Positions 7,996 to 18,793 of a stretch of 64,000 nucleotides of DNA are shown here, piece after piece (the first letter of the stretch is position 1; each line of letters begins with the position of its first letter). This DNA is from Bog-756 sp035949055. Its GTDB lineage: Bacteria; Actinomycetota; Acidimicrobiia; Acidimicrobiales; RAAP-2. The position numbers and the translations under genes are program-made. The notes under the pieces were generated by a model. That model saw only the letters and a program-made list of their open reading frames with translations, had not been told where the DNA came from and ran no database searches. The DNA is taken from positions 1 to 64,000 of the forward strand of contig DASZIO010000034.1 of the NCBI GenBank assembly GCA_035949055.1. Direction: 5' to 3'.

Positions 7996-10179
7996 CTACC
8001 CTGAGCTGCCCGGCGCCGGGGTGGTCGGGGTGGACAGGCTCGGCAGCTGCACCGGCTGGGTCGACTGCACGACCTGCTGCGGGGGCGGGATGCCCGGTGC
8101 GGTGACCGGGTGCGAGGCCAGGTAGGTGAAGATCTGGCCGACCACTGGCGCCGCGGCCGTGGCGCCGTATCCGGCCTGGTCGATGACGCACACCACCACG
8201 TACTGGGGATTCGCCGTCGGCCCGAACCCGACGAACCAGCCGGTCGGCTCCTTGCCCATCACTGTGTCGGCCGTGCCGGTCTTGCCGGCCAGGCCGCCCG
8301 GGAAGGTGGCGAGACCGGGCACTCCGTAGGCCGTCCCGTCGGGGTTGTTGACCACACCTTCGAATCCGGTGAGCATGGCCTGGTGGTTGGTGGGTGACAT
8401 GGGTGCGTGGCCGACGACCTGCGGGGCCATCCGCTTCACCACCTTGCCCGTGGGAGAGACCACCGCCGCCGCCACCTGCGGGGCGTACCGGGTGCCCCCG
8501 TTGGCGAATGTCGAGTAGGCGACGGCCTGCTCGATCGGGGTGATGTAGGTCCCGCCCTGGCCGAAGGCCATCTCGATGTTCTCGCCGGTGTACCAGGTGG
8601 TGTTGGGAAAGGCCTTCGGGTCCTCAGCGTGCAGCTTGACCCGCTCGGGTTGGCTGTCCACCCGGCCCTCGACCTCGCCGGGGAGGTCGATACCGGTCAG
8701 TTGGCCCAGGCTGTACTGGGCCGCCTGGTCCTGGATGGGGGTCTGTCCGAACTGGCCCGCCTTGGCGTAGAACAGATAGCCCAGGTTGTAGAAGAAGTCG
8801 TCGCTCGAAACGCTGAGGGCCGACGACACATCGAACTCACCCCCGGGGTCGCCCGGCGCGTCGTGGAACACGCAGGTGGTGCTGTTGTACTGGCAGTCCG
8901 GGGTCTTGAACGTGCCACTGTCGTAGTAAGGGGTGGTGGGCGAGATCAGCCCGGTGTTGAGCGCGGCGCTGGCGGTGTTGAGCTTGAACGTGGAGCCCGG
9001 GGTGTACCGCCCCTGGATGGCCCGGTTGAGGGTCGGCTCCAGGCTGCTCGGCCCGAACAGCTGGGCGTTCTGGGCGGCGCTCAGCCCACCCACCCATTCG
9101 GAGAGGTTGTAGCTCGGATAGGACGACATGGCATAGACCGCCCCGCTCTGGGGGTCCATGACCACCACGGCTCCCTCGGTTGCTGCGGGGTAGCAGCCGC
9201 CTCCCCCGTTGCACTGCTTGTCGTAGGTGTTGCGCAGGGTGGCGATCTGGGTGGCCAGCGCATTGTCGGCCACCTGCTGCAGGTTGGTGTCGATGTTGGT
9301 CACCAGATTGTCCCCGGGGTTGGCCGGCGTCGTCTTCAGGGTGCCGACCACCCGACCCTGCGGGTCGACCTCGAGCTGCTGGCGCCCGGGGACGCCGCGC
9401 AGCTCGGGCTCGTACTGATACTCGAGCCCCGACTGACCGAACGGGTCTCCCGCCTGGTAGCCCTGCGACTGTCGGGACCCGAGCTCGGCGGCATTGATGG
9501 TCGAGACATACCCGAGGGTTTGGGCGGCGGGGTAACCCGACTGGGCCGGACCGGGCAGCTCCTGTTGGGGATAGCTGCGCTCGGTGGTCTGCACCGAGGA
9601 CACCCCCGGGAAGTCGTCCTGGTGCTCCTTGATGTACAGGATGTCCGACGGGGGCGCGCCGTCCAGCACCGGCACCGGCTTGTAGGGACTGAACCGAGGG
9701 TCGGCGATGGCGGCGTCGATCTGGGCGGTGGTCTGGCCGAGGAGCGCGGCCAGCCGGCCCACCACCTCGGGATGTTGCTGGGCGGTCACCCGCGACAGCG
9801 TGATCTGGTTCACCACCACGTTGTCGACCAGTGGGTTCCCGTAGCGGTCGAGGATGAGCCCTCGAACCGGATCGACCGCCACGGCGCGGATCTGGTTGGC
9901 CGTGACACTCTTGGCCGCAGCCGGCGCCTGCAGGACCTGCAGGGTCCACAGCCGCAGCCCGAGCAGGGCGAAGAGCACGATGACGACCAGTCCGGTGACC
10001 CGGAGCCGGAGCCCGGGCCGGGCGGCGGTGGTGTCAGGAGTTTCCAGAACCGATTCGACCGAGAACCGGTTCTGGCGAAGCTTCGGCTGGCGGGCCGGTT
10101 TGCGGGAGGAATGGCGCGGCTTGGCCGGGCGGACGAATCGGCGCGAGCCCCTGAGTGGATGACGCAGGGAGCGGCTCAC
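7996..10179 (-). CDS. mrdA: Penicillin-binding protein 2 (elongasome transpeptidase)
   Basis: About 727 residues. After a basic N-terminal tail comes one membrane anchor (VTGLVVIVLFALLGLRLW), then a PBP dimerisation domain and the transpeptidase. The active-site serine is in GSTFKL (SxxK), the second motif is SSD in VSSDDFFYN, and the third is GKTGTAD. The SxD form of motif two is normal for PBP2. It cross-links peptidoglycan during cell elongation with MreBCD, whose genes lie just upstream. The GTG at 10179 (VSRSLRHPL) was preferred over a TTG at 10197; neither has a strong ribosome site. No rodA gene follows, although it is often the next gene. Confidence 0.93.
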   Translation of the reverse strand: MSRSLRHPLRGSRRFVRPAKPRHSSRKPARQPKLRQNRFSVESVLETPDTTAARPGLRLRVTGLVVIVLFALLGLRLWTLQVLQAPAAAKSVTANQIRAVAVDPVRGLILDRYGNPLVDNVVVNQITLSRVTAQQHPEVVGRLAALLGQTTAQIDAAIADPRFSPYKPVPVLDGAPPSDILYIKEHQDDFPGVSSVQTTERSYPQQELPGPAQSGYPAAQTLGYVSTINAAELGSRQSQGYQAGDPFGQSGLEYQYEPELRGVPGRQQLEVDPQGRVVGTLKTTPANPGDNLVTNIDTNLQQVADNALATQIATLRNTYDKQCNGGGGCYPAATEGAVVVMDPQSGAVYAMSSYPSYNLSEWVGGLSAAQNAQLFGPSSLEPTLNRAIQGRYTPGSTFKLNTASAALNTGLISPTTPYYDSGTFKTPDCQYNSTTCVFHDAPGDPGGEFDVSSALSVSSDDFFYNLGYLFYAKAGQFGQTPIQDQAAQYSLGQLTGIDLPGEVEGRVDSQPERVKLHAEDPKAFPNTTWYTGENIEMAFGQGGTYITPIEQAVAYSTFANGGTRYAPQVAAAVVSPTGKVVKRMAPQVVGHAPMSPTNHQAMLTGFEGVVNNPDGTAYGVPGLATFPGGLAGKTGTADTVMGKEPTGWFVGFGPTANPQYVVVCVIDQAGYGATAAAPVVGQIFTYLASHPVTAPGIPPPQQVVQSTQPVQLPSLSTPTTPAPGSSG

Positions 10180-10234
10180 AGCGCACCAGTATCCCAACTG
10201 GCGACCCCGACGGGTACGCGCTCGGGCCTCCGGG

Positions 10235-10771
10235 TCACCGCAACACGCCCGATGAGACCGGTGACGTGGGTACCCCCTCGGTCGAAGCCTGGGGCAGCGC
10301 CCAGGCCACCAGCCACATGGCGGGCAGCGCCAGCACCGCGTTGGTCACCGCGACCAACACCACGATCCGGGCCAGGTCCACATGGAGCATCTGGGGTTGG
10401 CCGAGCACTGAACCAAGCACGGCGTAGATCAGTTCGTAGAGGGCGCTCCCGACCAGGGCGGCGAGGGGAGGCAGCCAGCGGGCGGTCCGGTCGAGGGCCA
10501 CCGTGGCCGCCCCCACCCCGAAGCCCAGCAGGCAACCGACGAGGGCCGACAGGCCGAACGGGGTGGGCAGGAACAGGTCGGACACCAGGCCGGCCACGAA
10601 TCCCACCACGGCACCCCGGCCCGGACCACCGACGATGCCGGCCACGATCGGCAGGAGGATCATGATGTCCGGATGCACCCCGCCGAGCCGGATGTCGAGG
10701 ATCACCGTCTGCTGGACGGTGAGGAAGAGCAGGAACACCAATCCCATCCGGGCCGCGGCCCGTGCCGTCAT
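10235..10771 (-). CDS. mreD: Rod shape-determining protein MreD
   Basis: A 178-residue integral membrane protein with about five hydrophobic segments, including LVFLLFLTVQQTVILDI, IMILLPIVAGIVGG and AAVVGFVAGLVSDLFLPTPFG (the last given approximately). The GxxxGLxxDLF-type element is typical of MreD. MreD is part of the elongasome membrane complex with MreC and PBP2. The ATG at 10771 (MTARAAARMG) was chosen because earlier in-frame starts overlap mreC. It begins about ten bases after the mreC stop. Confidence 0.9.
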   Translation of the reverse strand: MTARAAARMGLVFLLFLTVQQTVILDIRLGGVHPDIMILLPIVAGIVGGPGRGAVVGFVAGLVSDLFLPTPFGLSALVGCLLGFGVGAATVALDRTARWLPPLAALVGSALYELIYAVLGSVLGQPQMLHVDLARIVVLVAVTNAVLALPAMWLVAWALPQASTEGVPTSPVSSGVLR

Positions 10772-10781
10772 CGGAGCGGCC

Positions 10782-11621
10782 TCATGAGGGGGGCGTCCAC
10801 AGGATGACCGCCACATAGCGGAGGTGGGTCAGGTCGGCCAAGGGCTGGAGCGTGACCGACTCCTGTGATGCGTTGGTCCCCGTCCGGGCCGACCGAACGG
10901 TGGCCACCGGGATACCCCCCGGATAGATGGCCCCCTGGAGGCCGCTGGTGGTGAAGACCTGGCCCGGTGTGAGTGGCGTGTTGGGGGGGACCAGATTGGC
11001 GGCGAGGGGCTTGCCCGATCCTTGACCGGTAAGGACGGCGAGTGAGCCCGGGGGTGGGCTGAAGGTGACGCCGACCGAGGACTGGCCATCGGTGATGAGG
11101 CGCACAGTGGCCGAGCCGTGGTTGGCCTGGACCACCTGCCCGACCAGCCCGCCGGCGCCCACCACCGGCATGTTGAGCTGCACCCCCTCGTTCCGGCCCA
11201 CGCCGATGTCGACGGTGGCGGCAAAGTCGCTCGTCCCGTAGTTGGTCACCTCGGCCGGCACCGTCTGGAGGTTGCCGACGAAGGGAAGCCCGAGGATCGC
11301 GCTCAGCTGCTTCATCCGCTCGATGGCGTCAGCCTGCGAGCGCTGCTCCAACTTGAGGTGGTCGATCTGCTGCTGGAGGAGCTGATTCTGCTGGCGGACC
11401 GCGCCGTAGTGCACCGAGCCGGCGAGGAAGTTCCCGACCGGCTCGATCACCCCGTCGACCGCCGAGCGGACGGGTGAGAAGGCGTCGGCGGCCACCGATC
11501 TCACCCCGGAGGTGATGCGGTGGAAACCACCTCGGGCGTCGAGGGTGATGATAGAGACCGACGCCAGCACCAGCACGAGCAGGGTGGTGCGAGGGCGGCG
11601 GGACCGCCGCGACGCCGGCAC
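10782..11621 (-). CDS. mreC: Rod shape-determining protein MreC
   Basis: A 279-residue MreC. A short cytoplasmic N-terminus rich in Arg is followed by one membrane helix (TTLLVLVLASVSIITLDA). A coiled coil follows at about 75-105 (RQQNQLLQQQIDHLKLEQRS), then the paired beta-barrel domain with VTNYGTSDFAATVDIG and VVGAGGLVGQV. MreC is the periplasmic-side scaffold that activates PBP2. It sits between mreB and mreD in the universal order. Confidence 0.94.
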   Translation of the reverse strand: MPASRRSRRPRTTLLVLVLASVSIITLDARGGFHRITSGVRSVAADAFSPVRSAVDGVIEPVGNFLAGSVHYGAVRQQNQLLQQQIDHLKLEQRSQADAIERMKQLSAILGLPFVGNLQTVPAEVTNYGTSDFAATVDIGVGRNEGVQLNMPVVGAGGLVGQVVQANHGSATVRLITDGQSSVGVTFSPPPGSLAVLTGQGSGKPLAANLVPPNTPLTPGQVFTTSGLQGAIYPGGIPVATVRSARTGTNASQESVTLQPLADLTHLRYVAVILWTPPS

Positions 11622-11643
11622 AGGATGTGCGACCCCTGAGTCG

Positions 11644-12678
11644 TCAGCGAGCCGACGACGTGATCAGGACCTGTTTCAGGGCCTCGAACTCCTCGAGGCA
11701 CTGCCCGCTGCCTATGGCCACGCAGTTGAGGGGATCCCGGGCCACCACGATGGGCATCCCGGTCTCCTGGGTGAGGCGGCTGTCCAGACCGTGCAAGAGG
11801 GCGCCGCCACCGGTGAGCACGATCCCCTGCTCCATGATGTCGGCGGCCAGCTCCGGCGGGGTGCGGTCGAGGGTCACCTTGACCGCGTCGACAATGGCCG
11901 AAACGGGCTCATCGATGGCCTTGCGGATCTCCTGGGTCGAGATGACAACCGTCTTCGGCAGCCCGGTGACCAGATCGCGTCCCCGGATCTCGGCATGCAG
12001 CTCCTCTTCGAGCTCGTAGGCCGAGCCGAGTGCGATCTTGATCTCCTCAGCCGTGCGTTCGCCGAGGGCCAAGCTGTACTCCTTCTTCACGAAGGACACG
12101 ATGGCCTCGTCCAACTCGTCACCGCCGATGCGGATCGACTGGCTCGTGACGATGCCACCCAGTGAGATGACCGCCACCTCGGTCGTCCCGCCGCCGATGT
12201 CCACCACCATGTTGCCGGTCGGCTCGTGGACCGGAAGCCCGGCGCCGATCGCCGCCGCCATCGGCTCTTCGATGATGTAGGCCTTGCGCGCGCCGGCGTA
12301 CTCGGCCGCCTCCATCACCGCCCGTTGCTCGACTCCGGTGATGCCGGACGGGACGCAGATCACCATGCGCGGCTTGGCGAACCGGCGCTGGTGCACCCGG
12401 TGGATGAAGTAGCGCAGCATCTTCTCGCAGATCTCGAAGTCCGCGATGACCCCGTCCTTCAGCGGACGGATCGCCTGGATGTGGCTCGGCGTACGCCCGA
12501 TCATCCGCTTGGCCTCGGCGCCGACAGCAAGGGGACGGCCGTCCTTGACGTTGACGGCCACCACGGAGGGCTCGTTGAGGACGATCCCCCGACCGCGCAC
12601 GTACACCAGGGTGTTGGCCGTTCCGAGGTCGACCGCCATGTCGCGGCCGAGGAGCGAGAAGCTGTTGTCGCGCATCAA
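11644..12678 (-). CDS. mreB: Actin-like cell-shape protein MreB
   Basis: A 344-residue bacterial actin. The phosphate-1 loop MAVDLGTANTLVYVRGRGIV, the VCVPSGITGVEQRAV segment, the phosphate-2 loop VVDIGGGTTEVAVIS and the adenosine segment GIVLTGGGALLHG are all present. MreB forms filaments that direct lateral wall synthesis. The frame opens with TTG at 12678 directly followed by ATG at 12675. The GGAGGAG ribosome site lies 7 bases before the TTG and 10 before the ATG, so either start is possible. Presence of mreBCD and mrdA predicts rod-like growth at some stage. Confidence 0.96.
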   Translation of the reverse strand: MMRDNSFSLLGRDMAVDLGTANTLVYVRGRGIVLNEPSVVAVNVKDGRPLAVGAEAKRMIGRTPSHIQAIRPLKDGVIADFEICEKMLRYFIHRVHQRRFAKPRMVICVPSGITGVEQRAVMEAAEYAGARKAYIIEEPMAAAIGAGLPVHEPTGNMVVDIGGGTTEVAVISLGGIVTSQSIRIGGDELDEAIVSFVKKEYSLALGERTAEEIKIALGSAYELEEELHAEIRGRDLVTGLPKTVVISTQEIRKAIDEPVSAIVDAVKVTLDRTPPELAADIMEQGIVLTGGGALLHGLDSRLTQETGMPIVVARDPLNCVAIGSGQCLEEFEALKQVLITSSAR

Positions 12679-12874
12679 CGATGCACTCCTCCGTCAGTAA
12701 TGTTCGGAACTTCGTGAGTGCGGGCGAGCAAACCGGACCCTGCTGCACTCGTGGCCCGAATGGCAGCCGACTTCGCCATCAGGCTAGGGGACCGGGCCGA
12801 TGGACACAAGGTCATCCACCGGGCACCCCCCGGCGGGAGGATCCGGTCGGGCCGGTCCTTGGGCGGCGCCACGG
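12679..12874. promoter_or_regulatory. ndk-mreB intergenic region, probable mre operon promoter
   Basis: A 196-base gap in an otherwise tightly packed block, upstream of mreB. It holds the strong mreB ribosome site GGAGGAG. A GC-rich hairpin at 12816-12836 (CCACCGGG with CCCGGCGG) just past ndk may mark the end of the ndk transcript. I see no convincing -35/-10 pair, so a promoter here is an inference from spacing. Confidence 0.35.
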
Positions 12875-13285
12875 TCAGCCGAGACCGGGGAACAAGATCT
12901 CGATCTCCCGGGCGGCCGATTCCGGCGAGTCCGAGCCGTGGACGAGGTTCTCGCCGGTCTCGGTGGCTAGGTCGCCCCGGATGGTACCCGGCGCCGCCTC
13001 CACCGGATTGGTGGCTCCCATCAGCGAGCGCACGATCTTGAAGGTATCCGCCGGTCCCTCGACCACCATGACCACCACCGGGGAGCGGGTGATGAAGGCG
13101 ACCAACTCCTCGAAGAACGCCTTACCCCGGTGCTCGGCGTAGTGAACCTCCGCCACCTCGGTGGTGATGACTCGTAACTCGGCGGCCACCAGGCGGAGCC
13201 CTTTGCGCTCGATGCGGTTGACGATCTCCCCGACCAGTCCGCGTTCGACCGCGTCCGGCTTGCAGATCACCAGGGTGCGTCCCAC
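12875..13285 (-). CDS. ndk: Nucleoside diphosphate kinase
   Basis: A 136-residue NDK, the normal length. It begins RTLVICKPDAVERGLVGEI, and the phosphate-accepting histidine is His116 in ENLVHGSDS. The SLMGATNPVEAAPGTIRGD segment that shapes the nucleotide site is intact. It balances nucleoside triphosphate pools using ATP. It lies about 60 bases downstream of folC in the same direction. Confidence 0.97.
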   Translation of the reverse strand: MGRTLVICKPDAVERGLVGEIVNRIERKGLRLVAAELRVITTEVAEVHYAEHRGKAFFEELVAFITRSPVVVMVVEGPADTFKIVRSLMGATNPVEAAPGTIRGDLATETGENLVHGSDSPESAAREIEILFPGLG

Positions 13286-13347
13286 GAGCCGCGCAGACTA
13301 GCCGAGGCCCCGCCTGTTGTCAGCCGGCGGCGTCGGGCGAGCGAAGG

Positions 13348-14667
13348 TCAGGCCGCGTCTCGCACCAACAGGCGGCGGGCATCCGCCACCACGTACAGCG
13401 ATCCGCACACGACCACCCGGTCGTCGGGACCGGCGCGACCGACGGCCAGGGCGGCGGCATTACCCGGTTCGGTCGCCACCGAGACCGCCATCCCGAGACG
13501 GGAGGCGGCCCCAGCCACCGCGTCGGCGGGCAGTGCCCGCGGGGAGCGGGGCGCGCATGCCACCACCGAACGCACGCCCGCGGTGAGCAGTGCATCCAGC
13601 ATGGCGGTGGGGTCCCGCCCGCCCAGCATGCCGACCACGGCCTCGGTCTCTCCGACCACTTCGAACTCCTCGACCAGCGAGCGAGCCAACACGATCATCC
13701 CCGCCACGTTGTGCGCGCCGTCGACGACCACCAGCGGGTGGCGGCCGATCACCTCGAGGCGACCGGGCACCCGCACCTCGCTGAACGCCTGGGCCACCAG
13801 CTGGTCACCGAGGGGAGCGCCGAAGAACGCCTCGATCGCGGCGAGAGCGCAGGACGCGTTCTCCCCTTGGTGAGCGCCGTGCAACGGCAGGAGCAGCTCC
13901 CCGTACCGGGCGGCCGGTGTCCGGATGTCGAGCAGGCGCCCACCGACCGCCATCCGGTTCGACGAGCAGGCGAAATCCCGGCCTCGGACCCATGTCTCGG
14001 CCGCCCCGGCCTCGGTGGCGGCCTGGACCAGCTGGGCGACGAGGGTGGGGTCGGACTCCCCGATCACCACCCTGCTCCCCGCTTTGAAGATCCCAGACTT
14101 GTCGCGGGCGATGTCCTCGAGCGTCGGCCCGAGGACTTCGGTGTGATCAAAGCTGACGTTGGTGAGGACGGCCACATCGCTCTGGATCACATTGGTGCAG
14201 TCCCAGCGTCCGCCGAGGCCGACCTCGACCACGGCCACGTCCACCGCCTCGTCCGCGAACCAGGCGAAAGCCGCGGCCGTCAGCAGCTCGAAGCGGGTCG
14301 GGCGCTCCGTCATCAATTGCTCGAGCCGGGCCAGCGACTCGAGCAGCTCGATCAATGCGTCGTCGTCGATGGCCTCGCCGTTGCGCGAGATCCGCTCGTT
14401 TACCCGGCTCAGATTGGGACTGGTGTAGGTACCGACGGTCAGTCCCCTGGCGCCGAACAGTGCCGTGGCCATGGCTGCGGTCGAGCCCTTGCCGTTGGTG
14501 CCGGTGATGTGCACCGACGGATAGGCGTCCTCGGGATTGCCGAGGAGCTCCATCAGGGCCCGCATCCGATCCAGTGTCGGCAGCGCGCGTCGGGACGGCA
14601 TCGTCGACTCGAAGTCGATGTGCCCGTCGAGCCAGGTCAGCGCGGCCGCGAGATCGGTGAAGATCAC
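13348..14667 (-). CDS. folC: Folylpolyglutamate / dihydrofolate synthase
   Basis: A 439-residue Mur-ligase-like enzyme. The P-loop GTNGKGST is at residues 56-63. The Mur-ligase segments VGLGGRWDCTNV and NVSFDHTEVLG follow, and VVVDGAHNVAGM marks the C-terminal domain. It adds glutamate to folates (and perhaps to dihydropteroate). The GTG start gives the usual length. Order clpX, folC, ndk, mreB along the transcript is plausible as one housekeeping operon. Confidence 0.94.
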   Translation of the reverse strand: MIFTDLAAALTWLDGHIDFESTMPSRRALPTLDRMRALMELLGNPEDAYPSVHITGTNGKGSTAAMATALFGARGLTVGTYTSPNLSRVNERISRNGEAIDDDALIELLESLARLEQLMTERPTRFELLTAAAFAWFADEAVDVAVVEVGLGGRWDCTNVIQSDVAVLTNVSFDHTEVLGPTLEDIARDKSGIFKAGSRVVIGESDPTLVAQLVQAATEAGAAETWVRGRDFACSSNRMAVGGRLLDIRTPAARYGELLLPLHGAHQGENASCALAAIEAFFGAPLGDQLVAQAFSEVRVPGRLEVIGRHPLVVVDGAHNVAGMIVLARSLVEEFEVVGETEAVVGMLGGRDPTAMLDALLTAGVRSVVACAPRSPRALPADAVAGAASRLGMAVSVATEPGNAAALAVGRAGPDDRVVVCGSLYVVADARRLLVRDAA

Positions 14668-14725
14668 AGCGGCGGCGGGCGGCCGGGACGAGGCGGGCGC
14701 GGGAGGTCGGCCGTCGGGTCGTCCT

Positions 14726-16009
<1,284 letters not shown>

Positions 16010-16139
16010 GTCGGTTCCTCTTGTCCTTCTGTCAGTGGTCTCTGATGCTCATCCGGCAGCTCGATCGCACGACTCGATCACGCAACTCGATCAGACAACA
16101 CTAGCGGCTGGTCCCGTGCCGGCTGGTCCTACGGCCCGG

Positions 16140-16793
16140 CTAGGCCGCACCTACCGCCTCGATGGAGACTGCGTCCCTGGCCGTGATGACTTCGTCGACC
16201 AGACCGTAAGCCACCGCCTCCTCTGCGGTCATGATGAAGTCGCGGTCGGTGTCCTTCGAGACCCGTTCGATGCTCTGGCCGGTGTCGTTGGCCAACATCC
16301 CGTTCAAGAGGTCCCGCATGCGGAGGATCTCCTTGGCTTGGAGCTCGATGTCACTGGCCTGACCCTCGACTCCGCCGAAGGGCTGGTGCAGAAGGATGCG
16401 CGCATGCGGCAACGCGAAGCGCTTGCCCCGGGCACCCGCACCCAACAGCACCGCCGCGGCCGAGGCCGCCTGCCCGAAGCAGAAGGTGGACAGGTCGGGC
16501 TTTATGTACTTCATCGTGTCGTAGATGGCGAACAGGGCCGTGATGTCACCACCGGGTGAGTTGATGTAGAGGTGGATGTCCTTGTCGGCCTCCTCGGACT
16601 CGAGGAAGAGCAGCTGGGCGCAGACCAGGTTGGCCACCGTGTCGTTGATAGGCGTGCCGAGGAAGATGATCCGCTCCCGGAGAAGGCGCGAATACAGGTC
16701 GTAGTTGCGCTCACCCCGGCTGGTGGACTCGACCACCCACGGCACGCTGTAGGCCTGTGCCCCCATCGCTCCGGTTCCTTCCGTGAATGTCAT
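16140..16793 (-). CDS. clpP: ClpP protease subunit
   Basis: A 217-residue ClpP with the complete catalytic triad: Ser111 in GQAASAAAV, His136 in LLHQPFGG and Asp185 in KDTDRD. The INSPGGDITA segment forms the oxyanion region. The start overlaps the trigger-factor stop by four bases (ATGA), so folding and degradation genes are translationally linked. Actinobacteria often have two clpP genes in tandem; only one is found here, with clpX following. Confidence 0.97.
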   Translation of the reverse strand: MTFTEGTGAMGAQAYSVPWVVESTSRGERNYDLYSRLLRERIIFLGTPINDTVANLVCAQLLFLESEEADKDIHLYINSPGGDITALFAIYDTMKYIKPDLSTFCFGQAASAAAVLLGAGARGKRFALPHARILLHQPFGGVEGQASDIELQAKEILRMRDLLNGMLANDTGQSIERVSKDTDRDFIMTAEEAVAYGLVDEVITARDAVSIEAVGAA

Positions 16794-18136
16794 TCCGAGC
16801 CCTCCTCCTCCGGTTCCACGGTCAACTCGTCCCGTGACACCGGCTGTCCGTCCTCGTCAACGAGCTCCACGTTGTCGACCAACCAACGCATCGCCTTGGC
16901 CTTGCGCCGGTCCGAGCGTACCGCCGCCAGCCTGCCGCCCTGTTCCAACTGCTCCCGTACCTCGTCGACGTCCATTTCCAGGCGCTCCCCCATCGTCGCC
17001 AGCTCCGCGTCGAGCTCCTCGTCGGTGACCTCGATCCCCTCCTCTTCGACCACGGTGCGGAGCGCCAGGTCGATCTTCACGCCCTCGAGAGCGCCCGTCC
17101 GCAGCTCGTCCACGAACTGCCGCTCGTCCCGACCGGTGGCCGCGAGAAACTGACCGAGGTCCATCCCCTGGCTCTCCAAGCGGTGGGTCAGGTCGTGGAT
17201 CCGCTCCCGCAGCTCGGCAGCCACCAACTGATCGGGGATCTCCTCGGTGACCAGCTCGGCCAGCGCATCGGCGGTGCGCTGCTCCAATGCCACTCTCGCC
17301 CGGGCCACGTGCTGCTGTCGGAGCCGCACCCTCAGATCGTCGGTGAGTTCCTCGACGGTGTCGAATTCCGAGGCTTCGGCGGCCCATTCGTCCGTCACCT
17401 CGGGGAGGAGGAGCTCCTTCGTCTCCTTCACCAGCACCCGGAAGGAGAATGCCTGTCCCTCGGCTCCCGCTTCCGTTTGGAAGCTCAGGATGTCACCGAC
17501 CTTGCTCCCGCGTAGCTGGTCGTCCAGGGCGGGCACGACACTGCCGCTGCCCACCTCGTAGAGGAAGTCCTGGGCGTCGAGGTCGTCGTCCTCGCCACCG
17601 GCGCCCGGGCCGATCCGTGAGCCGTGGATGTCGATGGTCACCTGGTCCCCGTCCTTGGCCGGGCGCGATACCTCGACCAGCTGGCCGGAGGTGGCCCGCA
17701 GGCGATCCAGATGGGTGTTGACCTCCTCCTCGGTGACCTCGAGGCTCGGCAGGGTCACCGACAGTCCCCGGTAGCCGGGAACGGCCACGGTCGGCCGGAC
17801 CTGCACGACGGCGTCGAAGGACACCGCACCCGACTCGTCACCCGACGTGATGTCGATCTCCGGCTGGTCGATGGGGTCGACCTCGGTGTCACTGACGGCC
17901 CGGGCGTAGAACCCGGGCAGTGCCTCGCGCAACGCCTCCCCGCGGAGGGCAGTCGCACCTCCCATCCGCGCCTCGATGACCCGGCGCGGGACTTTCCCGG
18001 GGCGGAACCCGGGCACCCGCACCTCTCGAGCCAGCCGGTTCATCACCCCATCGAGTGCCTCGTCGATTTCCACCTCGTCGATCTCGACGGACAGACGGAC
18101 CTTGTTGCCCTCGACGGGGGCGGCGCTAGCTCGCAT
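16790..18136 (-). CDS. tig: Trigger factor, ribosome-associated chaperone
   Basis: About 448 residues. The N-terminal ribosome-binding domain has the signature VPGFRPGKVPRRVIEARMG, close to the GFRxGKxP ribosome-docking loop. An FKBP-type PPIase domain lies in the middle (DGDQVTIDIHGSRIG, SGSVVPALDDQL) and a long helical C-terminal arm follows. The ATG at 18136 (MRASAAPVEG) was preferred to a GTG at 18160, because homologs begin close to it. It is the first gene of the tig-clpP-clpX cluster. Confidence 0.95.
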   Translation of the reverse strand: MRASAAPVEGNKVRLSVEIDEVEIDEALDGVMNRLAREVRVPGFRPGKVPRRVIEARMGGATALRGEALREALPGFYARAVSDTEVDPIDQPEIDITSGDESGAVSFDAVVQVRPTVAVPGYRGLSVTLPSLEVTEEEVNTHLDRLRATSGQLVEVSRPAKDGDQVTIDIHGSRIGPGAGGEDDDLDAQDFLYEVGSGSVVPALDDQLRGSKVGDILSFQTEAGAEGQAFSFRVLVKETKELLLPEVTDEWAAEASEFDTVEELTDDLRVRLRQQHVARARVALEQRTADALAELVTEEIPDQLVAAELRERIHDLTHRLESQGMDLGQFLAATGRDERQFVDELRTGALEGVKIDLALRTVVEEEGIEVTDEELDAELATMGERLEMDVDEVREQLEQGGRLAAVRSDRRKAKAMRWLVDNVELVDEDGQPVSRDELTVEPEEEGSE

Positions 18137-18212
18137 ATGAATTGCCGAGTGTACCGGCACACATGGTTCGGACCCGACCCACGAGGCGATGCTGAGGGAT
18201 CGGTGTGCCCGG

Positions 18213-18245
18213 TCCGGCTGTGGTGCCGATCCGGCTGTGGTGCCG
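18213..18245. repeat. Short tandem duplication upstream of tig
   Basis: A 16-base unit (TCCGGCTGTGGTGCCG) occurs at 18213-18228 and again at 18230-18245, one base apart. It lies in the 168-base gap between tig and the glutathione peroxidase gene. No function is evident. Confidence 0.6.
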
Positions 18246-18304
18246 GGCCGGTGCGGTCAGCGAGGCGGCGAGGTCACCGCCCGGTCACACCACCAGCCGC
18301 TCGG

Positions 18305-18793
18305 TCACCCGGGGAGGTTGGCCTCGATGGCGTCCGTCACTTCTGGGGCCTCGGGGTCCACCATCGGCCGGAACCGCTGGACGATCTCACCGGTCGGCGA
18401 AACGAGGAACTTCTCGAAGTTCCACTGGATGTCCCCGGATTCGCCGTCGGCGTCGGGGTAGGTGACCAACTCGTCGTAGATGGGATGGCGGCCCTCCCCG
18501 TTGACCTCCACCTTCTCGAACATCGGGAAGGTCACCCCGTATGTGGTGGAGCAGAACGTGGCGATCTCGTCGGCCGTGCCGGGCTCCTGGCCCCCGAACT
18601 GGTTGCAGGGGAAGCCGAGCACGCTGAAGCCCCTGTCCCCGTAGGTCTTCTGCAGCCGTTCGAGACCCTCGTACTGAGGGGTGAGCCCGCATTTCGAGGC
18701 CACGTTGACGAGGAGGAGGGTCTGGCCGCGGTAGTCGCCGACAGAGGCCGGGTCGCCCCCCAGGGTCCGGACGGCAGGTTCGTAGATGCTCAT
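18305..18793 (-). CDS. Glutathione peroxidase family protein (Cys type)
   Basis: A 162-residue thioredoxin-fold peroxidase. The peroxidatic cysteine is Cys35 in NVASKCGLTPQY. The FPCNQFGGQEPG segment carries the conserved Gln and a possible resolving Cys. The WNFEKFLVSPTGEIVQRF segment holds the conserved Trp-Asn. It has Cys in place of selenocysteine, as expected for bacterial enzymes that mostly use thioredoxin. It reduces peroxides. The ATG at 18793 gives the family's usual length; the frame stays open far upstream only because of high GC. Confidence 0.92.
   Translation of the reverse strand: MSIYEPAVRTLGGDPASVGDYRGQTLLLVNVASKCGLTPQYEGLERLQKTYGDRGFSVLGFPCNQFGGQEPGTADEIATFCSTTYGVTFPMFEKVEVNGEGRHPIYDELVTYPDADGESGDIQWNFEKFLVSPTGEIVQRFRPMVDPEAPEVTDAIEANLPG

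Noticed and set aside
8761..8830. PBP2 second motif SSD taken as a damaged SxN
   Set aside because: PBP2 proteins commonly have SxD at this position, so the enzyme looks intact.
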